Below, piece after piece: positions 1 to 7,837 of a stretch of DNA of 64,000 nt. The position numbers and the translations under genes were made by a program. Source of the stretch: Qipengyuania intermedia (GTDB lineage: Bacteria > Pseudomonadota > Alphaproteobacteria > Sphingomonadales > Sphingomonadaceae); assembly GCF_019711615.1 (NCBI RefSeq), contig NZ_JAIGNS010000002.1, positions 228,501 through 292,500 of the forward strand. The letters are read 5' to 3'. Positions within the stretch are counted from its first letter, which is position 1, and each line of letters opens with the position of its first letter. The notes beneath the pieces are model-generated. The model saw only the letters and a program-made list of their open reading frames with translations. It was not told where the DNA came from and made no database searches.

Positions 1-1340
1 GCGTGGCGCATGGCGCGCTTCAGCTTGCCCTCCAGCTCCACCCGCTCGGTCACGTCGCGCGCGGACACGACGATACCTTCCCTCTCGCCGGTCGCGTGAT
101 CATAGGCGATGGCGCAGTCTGCCTCGATATAGACGGGCTCTCCTTCGGGACCGTCGAGGAAACGGCGGTAGGTAAAACGCTCGCTCCTGCTCTTGCCGGA
201 CAGCAGCCTTTCCTCGGTCCGGGCGATTACGTTCCGGGCTTCGGGATGGACACGCTCTGCGGTAGTCATGCCGACGAAATCGGCTGGCGGTGCGCCGAGC
301 ACCCGCGCGACCGAGGGCGAGGCGTAGGTACACACGCCGTGCAGGTCGTAGCGCAGGATCGCATCGGTGATATTCTCGGTCAGCAGGGCAAGCTGCTTGC
401 GTCCGGCTACCATCTCGTCCGTCAGGCGCTTGCGCGTCGAAAGGATGGCGGCAACCGGGAAGCCGACCAGCACCGAGGATGCAACGAACGCTTCCAGCAC
501 GAGCAACTGGGCATGCAGGGGCATGGGCAGGAGGTTGATCGGCCCGGTTCCCCACTGGGTGGCCAGGATGGCGATCGTGGCGACCTTCATCACCGAAAAG
601 GCCGTGCCGAGCGCTCCCAGCCGGAAGGCATGGCAGATGATGATGGGGGGGATGAGGAAGAGCAGCGGGTAGGAGGTCTGGGCAAAGACCATCAAGGTTA
701 TCGAGGTGCCGAGCAGGGTAAGCACAAGCCACTCGCCCGTCTCCCTGCGCGTAAGCCAGCGCGGGCTCGCCAACGCATCCCACAGGACAAGGACCGCGGG
801 AGCGATGATCACCATCGACAGCGCATCGGAGGCCGCCCATTGCAGGACTCCCGAAAGCGAAGTGCCATTCCCACCGGCCAGCGCGAGCGATGCGACGGTC
901 GCGGAAGCCAGCGGCGCGATCAGGCCGGCCCCGAGTACGAACCATAGCAGGTCGCTCGTGTCGTCCATTGTCGGATGCGCGCTGGCGAGCCTTCGCACGA
1001 GGTACAGTGCGATGACGATCTCGACCATATTCGCGATGGACAGCATTATGGCAGTCGCAAGTGCATCGCCGACGAAAAGGTTGGCGCAGGTGTTACCGGC
1101 AAACAGCGCCGCAACTACCGTTCGCTCGTGGCGAACCTTCAACCGCAGCAGGGCAGCGACGGCCAGAGCATTGGGCAACCACACTACCGCAATGCGACCG
1201 TCCCCGCGGGTAAGTTCGATGCTGAGGAAAGCCAGCAGGGCGAAGCCGGCAAAGCCGACCAGGCCGGTAATCAGGCTCTTGCGGTCGGGAAGGGCCAGAC
1301 CCCCGAACAGTGCGGTACTCGATGGAAGACTTGCGATAAT
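1..1340 (-). CDS. MASE1-PAS membrane sensor protein, partial (C-terminus beyond left edge)
   Basis: Only the N-terminal 446 codons are present; the output domain lies off the left edge. Translation shows a multi-helix hydrophobic MASE1 sensor region (roughly residues 15-295, with VVWLPNALAVAALLR), a linker containing TRKRLTDEM, then a PAS fold (about 316-430, LLTENITDAILRYDL) ending in DVTERVELEGKLK. MASE1 proteins are inner-membrane sensors coupled to histidine kinases or GGDEF/EAL enzymes; the visible part cannot decide which. No ATG, GTG or TTG fits the frame near the N-terminus. ATT at 1340-1338 lies 5 nt after GAGGAG and is the best start, an unusual choice. Transcribed divergently from the TonB-like gene, 75 nt away. 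Confidence 0.8.
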   Translation of the reverse strand, partial: MIASLPSSTALFGGLALPDRKSLITGLVGFAGFALLAFLSIELTRGDGRIAVVWLPNALAVAALLRLKVRHERTVVAALFAGNTCANLFVGDALATAIMLSIANMVEIVIALYLVRRLASAHPTMDDTSDLLWFVLGAGLIAPLASATVASLALAGGNGTSLSGVLQWAASDALSMVIIAPAVLVLWDALASPRWLTRRETGEWLVLTLLGTSITLMVFAQTSYPLLFLIPPIIICHAFRLGALGTAFSVMKVATIAILATQWGTGPINLLPMPLHAQLLVLEAFVASSVLVGFPVAAILSTRKRLTDEMVAGRKQLALLTENITDAILRYDLHGVCTYASPSVARVLGAPPADFVGMTTAERVHPEARNVIARTEERLLSGKSRSERFTYRRFLDGPEGEPVYIEADCAIAYDHATGEREGIVVSARDVTERVELEGKLKRAMRH

Positions 1341-1415
1341 GGCATCTCCTCGTAGGTTCGGTAATGAACCTTCCGGGCCGTGGAACGCGCCCTCCCGTTT
1401 TCCCGTTGAGAGGCA

Positions 1416-2141
1416 ATGAGCGAAGCAAACTCCCGGTTCAGCACCCAGAAGAGACGGCCCAACGGCTGGGTTATCCTGCTTATATTGCTGATTCACATCG
1501 GTATCTTCTACGCACTGATACGTAGCCTGGCACCGGGTGTGGTCGCGACTGTCGAACGCGAAGTGGTGTCCGCATTTACGGTAACCGTCACTGCGCCGCC
1601 GGAGGAAACCCCGGAAGTCGAGCCGCAACCGGACGAGGGGGCGCAGGGCGATCCGGGGCGCGAGGCGGTGCCTCAACCGGTTACCGCGCCGACGCCGAGG
1701 CAACAGGTTCGCGAAGACCGACCGGTCCCGCGCGCTTCATCGACCGGTACGGCAACCGATTCGGGAGCCACCGATAGCGGAACCGGGACCGGCGCTGCGG
1801 GAAGCGGCACGGGAACGGGAGCCGGGCGTGGCGGAGGCGGACAAGGCGGCGTTGCGGCCACCAAGCCGGTGCTGGTGCGCGCGATTACCGATGCGAGTGC
1901 TTTTCCCATTCCGCCGGGTGGGCGGGAAGCGCGGATCGGCAAGTCCGTAATCGTCAAACTGCGAGTGTCGGCAGAAGGACGCGCCACGAGCTGTTCGATC
2001 TATCGACCCAGCCCGTTTCCCGAGACCGATGCCAAGGTGTGCGAACTGGCCCTGCAGCAACTCCGCTTCGAGCCAGCGCGCAATGCGGAAGGGCAGCCGG
2101 TCGCGGCGCCTTTCTATTACCAGCAGCGGTTCTTCAACTAG
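1416..2141 (+). CDS. TonB family energy-transducer protein
   Basis: A 241-residue protein with a short cytoplasmic N-terminus, one membrane anchor (about residues 17-38, WVILLILLIHIGIFYALI), an acidic proline-rich spacer (about 60-105), a Gly/Ser/Thr-rich segment (about 109-145) and a C-terminal TonB-like domain (about 165-241, IVKLRVSAEGRATSCSIYR). Such proteins carry proton-motive energy from ExbBD to outer-membrane receptors. No exbB, exbD or receptor is adjacent, so the partner is unknown. The start is supported by GAGAGG just upstream of ATG. Stand-alone gene ending 6 nt before the convergent bphP stop. Confidence 0.85.
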   Translation: MSEANSRFSTQKRRPNGWVILLILLIHIGIFYALIRSLAPGVVATVEREVVSAFTVTVTAPPEETPEVEPQPDEGAQGDPGREAVPQPVTAPTPRQQVREDRPVPRASSTGTATDSGATDSGTGTGAAGSGTGTGAGRGGGGQGGVAATKPVLVRAITDASAFPIPPGGREARIGKSVIVKLRVSAEGRATSCSIYRPSPFPETDAKVCELALQQLRFEPARNAEGQPVAAPFYYQQRFFN

Positions 2142-2147
2142 GGTGGG

Positions 2148-4718
2148 TCAACCGCCGGCCAGGTCGGCCAGCAGTTTTTCGAGCTCGCTCTTTCCGTACG
2201 GCTTTGTCAGCAGGCCGCGCGCGCCGAGTTCCGTCACGCGATCCTTCATTTCGCCGTAGCCCGTCGCCATCCAGAAGGGCGTTCCACGCCCTGCCAGTTC
2301 CTTGGCGATAGCTTCGCTGTTCTCACCGCCCAGATTGTAATCGAGGATAGCCGCTTCGAACTCGTGCTTCGACAGGGCTTCCATCGCTCCCGCAACGGAA
2401 CTTTCCACACGCACTTGCGCCACGCCCAGTTCCTTGAGGCAATCTTCCGCATCAAGGGCGATGATCATGCTGTCTTCAACCAGCAGCACGCTGCCGGGGG
2501 CAGGTTTGGGAGCGTGAGCAGTATCGGTACTCGCGCCTTCACTGGCGTTTTGCGCGGCTGTGGCTGCACTCGAGGCACTCTCGTTCCAGGTCACGAAGCG
2601 TTCGGGAATTCGGAAGTGCGCTTCGACGCCGCTAAGTTTGAAATCGACCTTCGCTTCGCCGCTTAGCTCGTGCGGGATCGAACGCTCGATAATGGTGGAG
2701 CCGAAACCCCGGCGGGACGGGGGCCTGACGGGCGGGCCCTGGCTTTCCGTCCACTCGATTATGAGCGAATCGTCATAGTCACGCTTGGTCGCAATTTCGA
2801 GCAGTCCCGCACTGTCACTCAGCGAACCGTACTTTGCCGAATTCGTGATCATCTCGTGGATGACGAGGGCGAGCACCGTATACGCCTCGGGATTGATCTG
2901 GGCCTCGGGACCGGTCACGTGCAACCTGTCCGTCTTGCCTGCGAGATAGGCGCTGGCTTCGCTATCGATCAGCTCGCTCAAGGGAGCCGACGACCAATTG
3001 CCCTTGGTGATGTTGTCGTGCGCCAATGCCAACGCGGAAACGCGGCCGCCCACGATCTCGGTAAAGGTTTCGATATCGCGCGCATCCCCGCGCGACTGGT
3101 TGATCAGTCCGCGGATCAGGTTGAGGATGTTGCGCACGCGGTGGTTCAGCTCCGCAATCAGCAATTCCTGGTGGGCCTGTGCCTTGCGGCGTTCTTCCAG
3201 GTCCTTGTCCGTCAGGCGGAGGATGATTTCCAGCAGGGTGACGCGCAGCTGCTCCGCCATCTGCATTTCGCCTTCGGTCCAGGGGCTACTCTTGCCCTCG
3301 ACTGTTTCCTGCCACGCCTCGAAGCTCTTGCGCGGTGTCAGGCGCGCGCCGTTGGGACCTATCTCCACGGGTTTATCGGGATTGCCCGCCCAGGTGACGA
3401 CCTGGTCGAGACTTGAGCGCCACAGGACGAGGTAGTCGCGCGGAGAGCGCGACACCGGGATGATGAGCGCCCCCGCGGCGCGATCGGCGAAGCGTTCGGC
3501 GCGCGGAAAGCGCTTGGCCATCTCGTCTACCGCCAGCACCCGGCTGGTCGCTGCCGCATTGAGCGATTTTACGATAGCGCGGAATTCTTCCTCGTTCGGA
3601 CCCTTGCCGCTCAGCTTGTAGATATCGTCGACGAAGATGCTGATCCCGTCGTGCGGGATGATCTGACCGATCACGGGGTCGAGCGTGGGCAGGCTTTGCA
3701 GCAGGCTCTGCCCGGCAACGAGATCGCGCATCAGGCGGTCGTGAACCTCGCGTCCGCGTTCGCGCAACGAGGCGTGCTTCTTGTTGAGCGCCCGCTCGAT
3801 CAAGAGCGATACCATCTCGGAATACAGTTCGGCCGCGGTGCGCTGCGAATAGGGCAGGAATTTGGGCGAATAGTGGTGGCAGGCGAACAGGCCCCACAAC
3901 TTCCCCCCGATCACGATGGAAATCGAAAGCGATGCCTCGACGCCCATGTTGCGCAGGTATTCGATATGAATGGGCGAAACCGATCGCAGCGTGCTCATCG
4001 ACAGGTCGAACGGCGCGCCTTCCGCGGTCATGCCGGGTTCGATCGCGACAGGTTCGTCGTTTACGTCGCTGATGATGCGGAACCGGTTGCGGACGTAAAG
4101 CTCGCGAGCCTGGGCGGGAATGTCCGATTTCGGATAGCGCAGGCCGCGGAATTTCTCGAGATCCTCGCGTGCTGCCTCGGCCACGACTTCGCCCGACAGA
4201 TCGCCGTGGAAGCGGTAGACCATGACGCGGTCCATGTGCAGCGTCGTGCGCACCTGGCGAGCCGCCTCTTCGAGGAGGGTATCGAGGTCATCCTGCTTTT
4301 CGAGACGCTGCATGGCAGGACGCAGAAGGCCAAGCTGGCGGCTTATATCGCCCTGCCTGTGCCGTTCGATCTCGATGACCGAATAGGGGCCGGAGCAGTG
4401 CAGAGCGCAGTCGAACAGTGTGCCGTCACCGCACAGGTCGAGGCCGAAAAGGCGCTCTATCTGGTCGTTATCGACAAGTCCGCTGACCGCGCTGCGCAGC
4501 CGGTCGACTGCCTGCTCTGCCAGCACGTCCTTCAGCTTGCAGCCGATTTCGATCTCGGTTTCCAGCCCGAGAAGTTCTTCGAGGTTGGTCGAACGCTGCG
4601 CAATGAACCAGTCCGCGTTCACCGCAAGCAGCGCGCCGAAGCTCTGGATACGCCCGAGATGGTGGATCGGCTCGCGATCGCAATTGGTCAGATCGACCTG
4701 GTAGTCGGGGGCGCTCAT
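2148..4718 (-). CDS. bphP: bacteriophytochrome: PAS-GAF-PHY sensor, HWE-type histidine kinase and receiver domain
   Basis: An 856-residue red/far-red photoreceptor kinase. The N-terminal PAS (1-115) carries the biliverdin-binding Cys13 in TNCDREPIHHLGRIQSFG. The GAF domain (about 140-300) has the SDIP motif and the RSVSPIHIEYLRNMGVEAS block. The PHY domain (about 310-490) has the PRKSF tongue motif. The kinase is of the HWE/HisKA_2 class with phospho-acceptor His526 in AELNHRVRN. A receiver domain fills the C-terminus (about 740-856), with ILDYNLGG and PFWMATGYG, the latter resembling the FAT GUY receiver motif. Start overlaps the bphO stop by 4 nt (ATGA), so the two are translationally coupled. 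Several canonical chromophore-pocket residues are altered (HHLG for HIPG, QSFG for QPHG), which could shift absorption. Confidence 0.95.
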   Translation of the reverse strand: MSAPDYQVDLTNCDREPIHHLGRIQSFGALLAVNADWFIAQRSTNLEELLGLETEIEIGCKLKDVLAEQAVDRLRSAVSGLVDNDQIERLFGLDLCGDGTLFDCALHCSGPYSVIEIERHRQGDISRQLGLLRPAMQRLEKQDDLDTLLEEAARQVRTTLHMDRVMVYRFHGDLSGEVVAEAAREDLEKFRGLRYPKSDIPAQARELYVRNRFRIISDVNDEPVAIEPGMTAEGAPFDLSMSTLRSVSPIHIEYLRNMGVEASLSISIVIGGKLWGLFACHHYSPKFLPYSQRTAAELYSEMVSLLIERALNKKHASLRERGREVHDRLMRDLVAGQSLLQSLPTLDPVIGQIIPHDGISIFVDDIYKLSGKGPNEEEFRAIVKSLNAAATSRVLAVDEMAKRFPRAERFADRAAGALIIPVSRSPRDYLVLWRSSLDQVVTWAGNPDKPVEIGPNGARLTPRKSFEAWQETVEGKSSPWTEGEMQMAEQLRVTLLEIILRLTDKDLEERRKAQAHQELLIAELNHRVRNILNLIRGLINQSRGDARDIETFTEIVGGRVSALALAHDNITKGNWSSAPLSELIDSEASAYLAGKTDRLHVTGPEAQINPEAYTVLALVIHEMITNSAKYGSLSDSAGLLEIATKRDYDDSLIIEWTESQGPPVRPPSRRGFGSTIIERSIPHELSGEAKVDFKLSGVEAHFRIPERFVTWNESASSAATAAQNASEGASTDTAHAPKPAPGSVLLVEDSMIIALDAEDCLKELGVAQVRVESSVAGAMEALSKHEFEAAILDYNLGGENSEAIAKELAGRGTPFWMATGYGEMKDRVTELGARGLLTKPYGKSELEKLLADLAGG

Positions 4719-5251
4719 GCGGCTTCTTTCAATTCGGATCGGGCGAGCACGTCCAGAAAGACGGTGAAGGCGAGCGTTGCGCCGTCGATCATCTGGTCTT
4801 GCTCAGTGCTGTCGAACTGGCCCGCTAGCAGCGGAAGGAGGGTTCGGAAATAGGTTGGCATGCGAGAGTCGGCGAGAAAGGCATTTGCATGGTCCAACCC
4901 ATGCTTTCGGCGCTGCGAAAGCATCGCGCGGTTACCCATCGAAGAACCCGAAACCACCCACGCCGCGCCCAAGGCTGCGGCGGGAGAATGGAACGAGGCG
5001 CCACCGTGTGCGTGCATCGGTTCATGGCCGAGCGATGCAAGATCGCGATCCAGCAACTCGAGTTGCGAGGGAGGTGCTCCCAATGGGCCAAGCTCTTGCT
5101 CGGCAAAGCCCGCGTCGAGGCATTCACGACTGGCATACTGTATTTTCAGAAATCGCGCGAAGGAAGCATCGTTGCCGACCGGCATGGCGCCCATTGCTTC
5201 GTCCAGCTGATCGTGTAACGTCGCCGTCGCTGCCCGTAGTCTCTGTCTCAA
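4715..5251 (-). CDS. bphO: heme oxygenase (biliverdin-producing), BphO type
   Basis: A 178-residue heme oxygenase-like protein that should cleave heme to biliverdin for BphP. The likely proximal heme ligand is His13 in ATATLHDQLDEAM, and the distal-helix motif appears as VSGSSMGNRAML. I chose TTG at 5251 as start because AGGGGGAG lies 5 nt upstream and the heme oxygenase fold begins directly after it. A longer in-frame reading from 5341 adds 30 residues without family similarity. The stop overlaps the bphP start, giving a bphO-bphP operon. A weak EcfG-like box lies about 90 nt upstream (5341-5365). Confidence 0.85.
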   Translation of the reverse strand: MRQRLRAATATLHDQLDEAMGAMPVGNDASFARFLKIQYASRECLDAGFAEQELGPLGAPPSQLELLDRDLASLGHEPMHAHGGASFHSPAAALGAAWVVSGSSMGNRAMLSQRRKHGLDHANAFLADSRMPTYFRTLLPLLAGQFDSTEQDQMIDGATLAFTVFLDVLARSELKEAA

Positions 5252-5340
5252 GTCCGCTCCCCCTACGGCCGCATTCGGGCGCCGGAGCGGTCCGGCTTTC
5301 AAACGCGAATTGGCCGCCAGAATAGCGGTCCCCAGCAACA

Positions 5341-5365
5341 AGCGATTGAATGATAAGGGGGTTCC
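5341..5365 (-). promoter_or_regulatory. weak EcfG-like promoter candidate upstream of bphO
   Basis: On the minus strand GGAAC (5365-5361) is followed after 16 nt by CGCT (5344-5341). The GSR sigma factor consensus is GGAAC-N16/17-CGTT, so the -10 element has one mismatch. Position and direction fit the bphO-bphP operon. This may be chance. Confidence 0.25.
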
Positions 5366-5390
5366 CGCCGCAGATCAAATTTTTCGAACG

Positions 5391-5699
5391 TCAGGCTTTT
5401 GGGGCGCTCAGCAGCTTTTCGCCCTTGGAGCGGATCGCGCTTTCGATCATCGGTTTCACGAAGCTCAGGGCCATCGGCAGGTCGACTTCGAACACCACCT
5501 GCTTGTCCTCGATGAGGACCCGCGAATTCAGCGATTGACCCATGGTGACGACGTTCACCGCCATGGTGTCTTCGTCGGGCCACGACACGTCGACTTCTGC
5601 CATACCGCCAGGCACGACATCTGCGATCTCATGGCTGCGGCTCGAGAGACGGTGCCGCACTTCTTCCTTGGGAAGATCGTGGGAAATCGGGACGCGCAT
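5391..5699 (-). CDS. polyhydroxyalkanoic acid system family protein (PHA_gran_rgn)
   Basis: A 102-residue protein matching the short family annotated as putative polyhydroxyalkanoic acid system protein: an N-terminal SHDLPKEEVRHRL motif, a central beta-rich part, and a C-terminal ALSFVKPMIESAIRSKGEKLL helix. Family members are found near PHA genes or envelope genes and have no proven biochemical role. The start overlaps the upstream XpaC-like stop by one base (TGATG), so the two are coupled. phaC and a phasin lie 24 kb away in this window. Confidence 0.75.
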   Translation of the reverse strand: MRVPISHDLPKEEVRHRLSSRSHEIADVVPGGMAEVDVSWPDEDTMAVNVVTMGQSLNSRVLIEDKQVVFEVDLPMALSFVKPMIESAIRSKGEKLLSAPKA

Positions 5700-6457
5700 C
5701 AGCTCTTGTGCTCCAATTGCGGGCTGTTCTCGGCGCCTTCGCCGAACTTGTATTCGAGGAACCGGTGCTTGATCGCCAGGTCGTCGAGCGAGCCCTCTGC
5801 CAGCTGGCGCGTGATCGAATCGATTTCACCGCTGATCTTGGACAGGCTGCCCGTCAGCTGTTCGTCGGGGGTCGCCCCGGCACGCTTTTCCGTGCGGAGA
5901 TGCGCCGGGATTTTTCGGTAGCTATCGACCATCTCGGGAAGCTGTTCACCCACCAGGCTGCGGATTTCGCGGGCCTTGGGATGGTTTTGGTCCAGCCCCT
6001 CGAGCTGGAAACCGAGATTGTCGAGCTGCACGCCGATCTGGTCGACCAGGTTGACGGCCGGCGGGGGCAGGGCGGGGCGCTGCGCTTCGAGCCATAGCTC
6101 GGTGCGGCTCACCATCTGCTTCACATCGCCCTTGTTGATGTCGCTCCGCTTGGGGACCTTCACCTTGGGGTAGTTCGCGAAGACAGCCGCAGCCACGACG
6201 ACCGCGAGGGCGATCGCCATCACGCCGACGAAGCCGATCCCGTCGAGCACCAGCCCGGCGACCGATCCCGCAACGAGAATAGTGAAAACGGCACCGACGA
6301 AATAGGTGATCCGTTTCGTCCAGTTTTTGCGGCGCACCCGGGCCGATCCTTCGCCGATCGATACAGCGCGGCGATGGCGCCCACCTTCTTGGTTGTCGCG
6401 CACGAGGGCCCTGCCTTCGGAAAGGATGCGGTCGGAATCTCGGCTGAGGTCGCTCAA
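5699..6457 (-). CDS. XpaC-like / 5-bromo-4-chloroindolyl phosphate hydrolysis family protein
   Basis: A 252-residue protein with a basic N-terminus, two closely spaced membrane helices (about residues 51-90, ITYFVGAVFTILVAGSVAG and FVGVMAIALAVVVAAAVF), and a helical cytoplasmic domain (about 110-252). It resembles XpaC family proteins, which are commonly encoded beside TelA, as here. The family name comes from an old Bacillus phenotype and the actual function is unknown. It lies 10 nt after telA on the same strand and overlaps the following PHA-system gene, so telA, this gene and the PHA-system gene look like one operon. Confidence 0.7.
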   Translation of the reverse strand: MSDLSRDSDRILSEGRALVRDNQEGGRHRRAVSIGEGSARVRRKNWTKRITYFVGAVFTILVAGSVAGLVLDGIGFVGVMAIALAVVVAAAVFANYPKVKVPKRSDINKGDVKQMVSRTELWLEAQRPALPPPAVNLVDQIGVQLDNLGFQLEGLDQNHPKAREIRSLVGEQLPEMVDSYRKIPAHLRTEKRAGATPDEQLTGSLSKISGEIDSITRQLAEGSLDDLAIKHRFLEYKFGEGAENSPQLEHKS

Positions 6458-6467
6458 GGTTGTTCCC

Positions 6468-7718
6468 TTATCCCTCGATGCTCAACAGGTCGCTTGTCGC
6501 CATCTGCTTCTGCGCTTGGGCCTGGCCTTCGGCGCGGGCGATATAGCCCTTCGACTTTTCGACCTCTTCGCCAAGCAGCGTGACCGTCTGCTTCATGGAA
6601 TCGAGGGCGCGAAGCTTGAATTCGTCGACTTCGTCCATGGTGTCGTAGATGTTCTGGAAGGCGCGCTGAAGCGTCTCCAGCGGGATGGTGCTGGCGGCGG
6701 CCTGTTCGTGGATCTTGCCGGTCTGGTCGCGCAGCATGGTGCTGGTCGAATCGATGATGCCGGCGGTTGTGTCGTTGAGTGCGGTGATCTGGCCCAGCAC
6801 GAGGCGCTGGTTGGTCATCGCCTCGGCAACGGTCACGGCTGTGCGCAGCGCGCCGACCGTGGTGGTGCTGGCGCGGTCGACGCCCTTCACCAGCTCGACA
6901 TTGTTCTTCTTCACGAGGTCGAGGGCCAGATAGCCCTGAACGCTAACCGCCATCTGCGTGAGCAGGTCCTGCGTGCGCTGGCGGACATAGAACAGCGCGG
7001 TCTCGCGCACGGCTTTCGCCTTGGCCGGGTCGGTCGCGTCGAGTTCGGCGGCCTTCTCCTCCAGCTTCGCGTCGAGCGTGTTGGAGATATGGATCATCTG
7101 TTCCAGATTACCCATCGCCTCCCACAGCTTCTGCCGTTCGACGTCGATCGCCGCATTGTCCATGATCAGCTCGTCCTTGCCGCTGGCAAGGTTAGAAAGG
7201 ATCGATTGGATGTGCGTCTGCGCACTCTGGTAGCTGCGGAAGTAGTTGGTCAGCTTGTTACCGAAGGGAATGATGCCGAGGATCTTGCGCGTACCCGAAA
7301 GCTTGCCGCGCTTGCCCGGATCGAGGTCTTCCACGACGCGGCGCAGTTCGGCAAGGTTTGCGCCGACGCCTTCGTCCTTGTCCATCGCACGCACCGGGCG
7401 GTCGAGGAAACGGTTCGACATGCCGGCCGCCGCCATGATTTCCTTGCGGCCCATGTTGGTGAGCTGGTCGACCTTCTTGCCGAATTCGGGCGAGTTCGCG
7501 TCCTGCGCGATCAAATCGTCGACGAAGCCGTCGACCTTGCTTTCCAGCTTGCTCTTCACCTCTTCCGAAACGGGGACGAGGCCGGCAGCCTTTTCGGGCG
7601 CGACGGCCGGTACCGGATCGGGCGGCGTCAGGTCGAATTCCGGCGGCGCCATCGTGGCGGTAGCGGCGGGCTTCGCAGCGGGCGTGGCAGCGGCTGCCTG
7701 GGGCTTTTCGTCACTCAT
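6468..7718 (-). CDS. telA: toxic anion resistance protein, TelA family
   Basis: A 416-residue soluble protein of the TelA/KlaA family. An Ala/Pro-rich N-terminus (1-50) precedes a long helical domain with the typical FDRPVRAMD-like block (NRFLDRPVRAMDKDEGVGANLAELRR, split here into its key residues R89-D93 region) and a C-terminal QNIYDTMDEVDEFK segment. Family members were linked to tellurite resistance and to cell envelope stress; the mechanism is unknown. It is the first gene of the apparent telA, XpaC-like, PHA-system operon. No other tellurite genes are nearby. Confidence 0.88.
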   Translation of the reverse strand: MSDEKPQAAAATPAAKPAATATMAPPEFDLTPPDPVPAVAPEKAAGLVPVSEEVKSKLESKVDGFVDDLIAQDANSPEFGKKVDQLTNMGRKEIMAAAGMSNRFLDRPVRAMDKDEGVGANLAELRRVVEDLDPGKRGKLSGTRKILGIIPFGNKLTNYFRSYQSAQTHIQSILSNLASGKDELIMDNAAIDVERQKLWEAMGNLEQMIHISNTLDAKLEEKAAELDATDPAKAKAVRETALFYVRQRTQDLLTQMAVSVQGYLALDLVKKNNVELVKGVDRASTTTVGALRTAVTVAEAMTNQRLVLGQITALNDTTAGIIDSTSTMLRDQTGKIHEQAAASTIPLETLQRAFQNIYDTMDEVDEFKLRALDSMKQTVTLLGEEVEKSKGYIARAEGQAQAQKQMATSDLLSIEG

Positions 7719-7837
7719 GAATTTACGCAGACCTCCCGGAAGATTACTCTTCTCTGTATTAGGTCTCTATAACACGAGTTTCAAGATGCCATCACGCGAT
7801 GGCAGCTACAAAGCTTCAAGTTGACAGTATCGAGGCT

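Noticed and set aside
3..947. Long plus-strand open frame at the left edge
   Set aside because: It is antisense to the MASE1-PAS gene, whose minus-strand translation shows real membrane helices and a PAS domain. The plus-strand product is Gly/Arg/Asp-rich with no domain.
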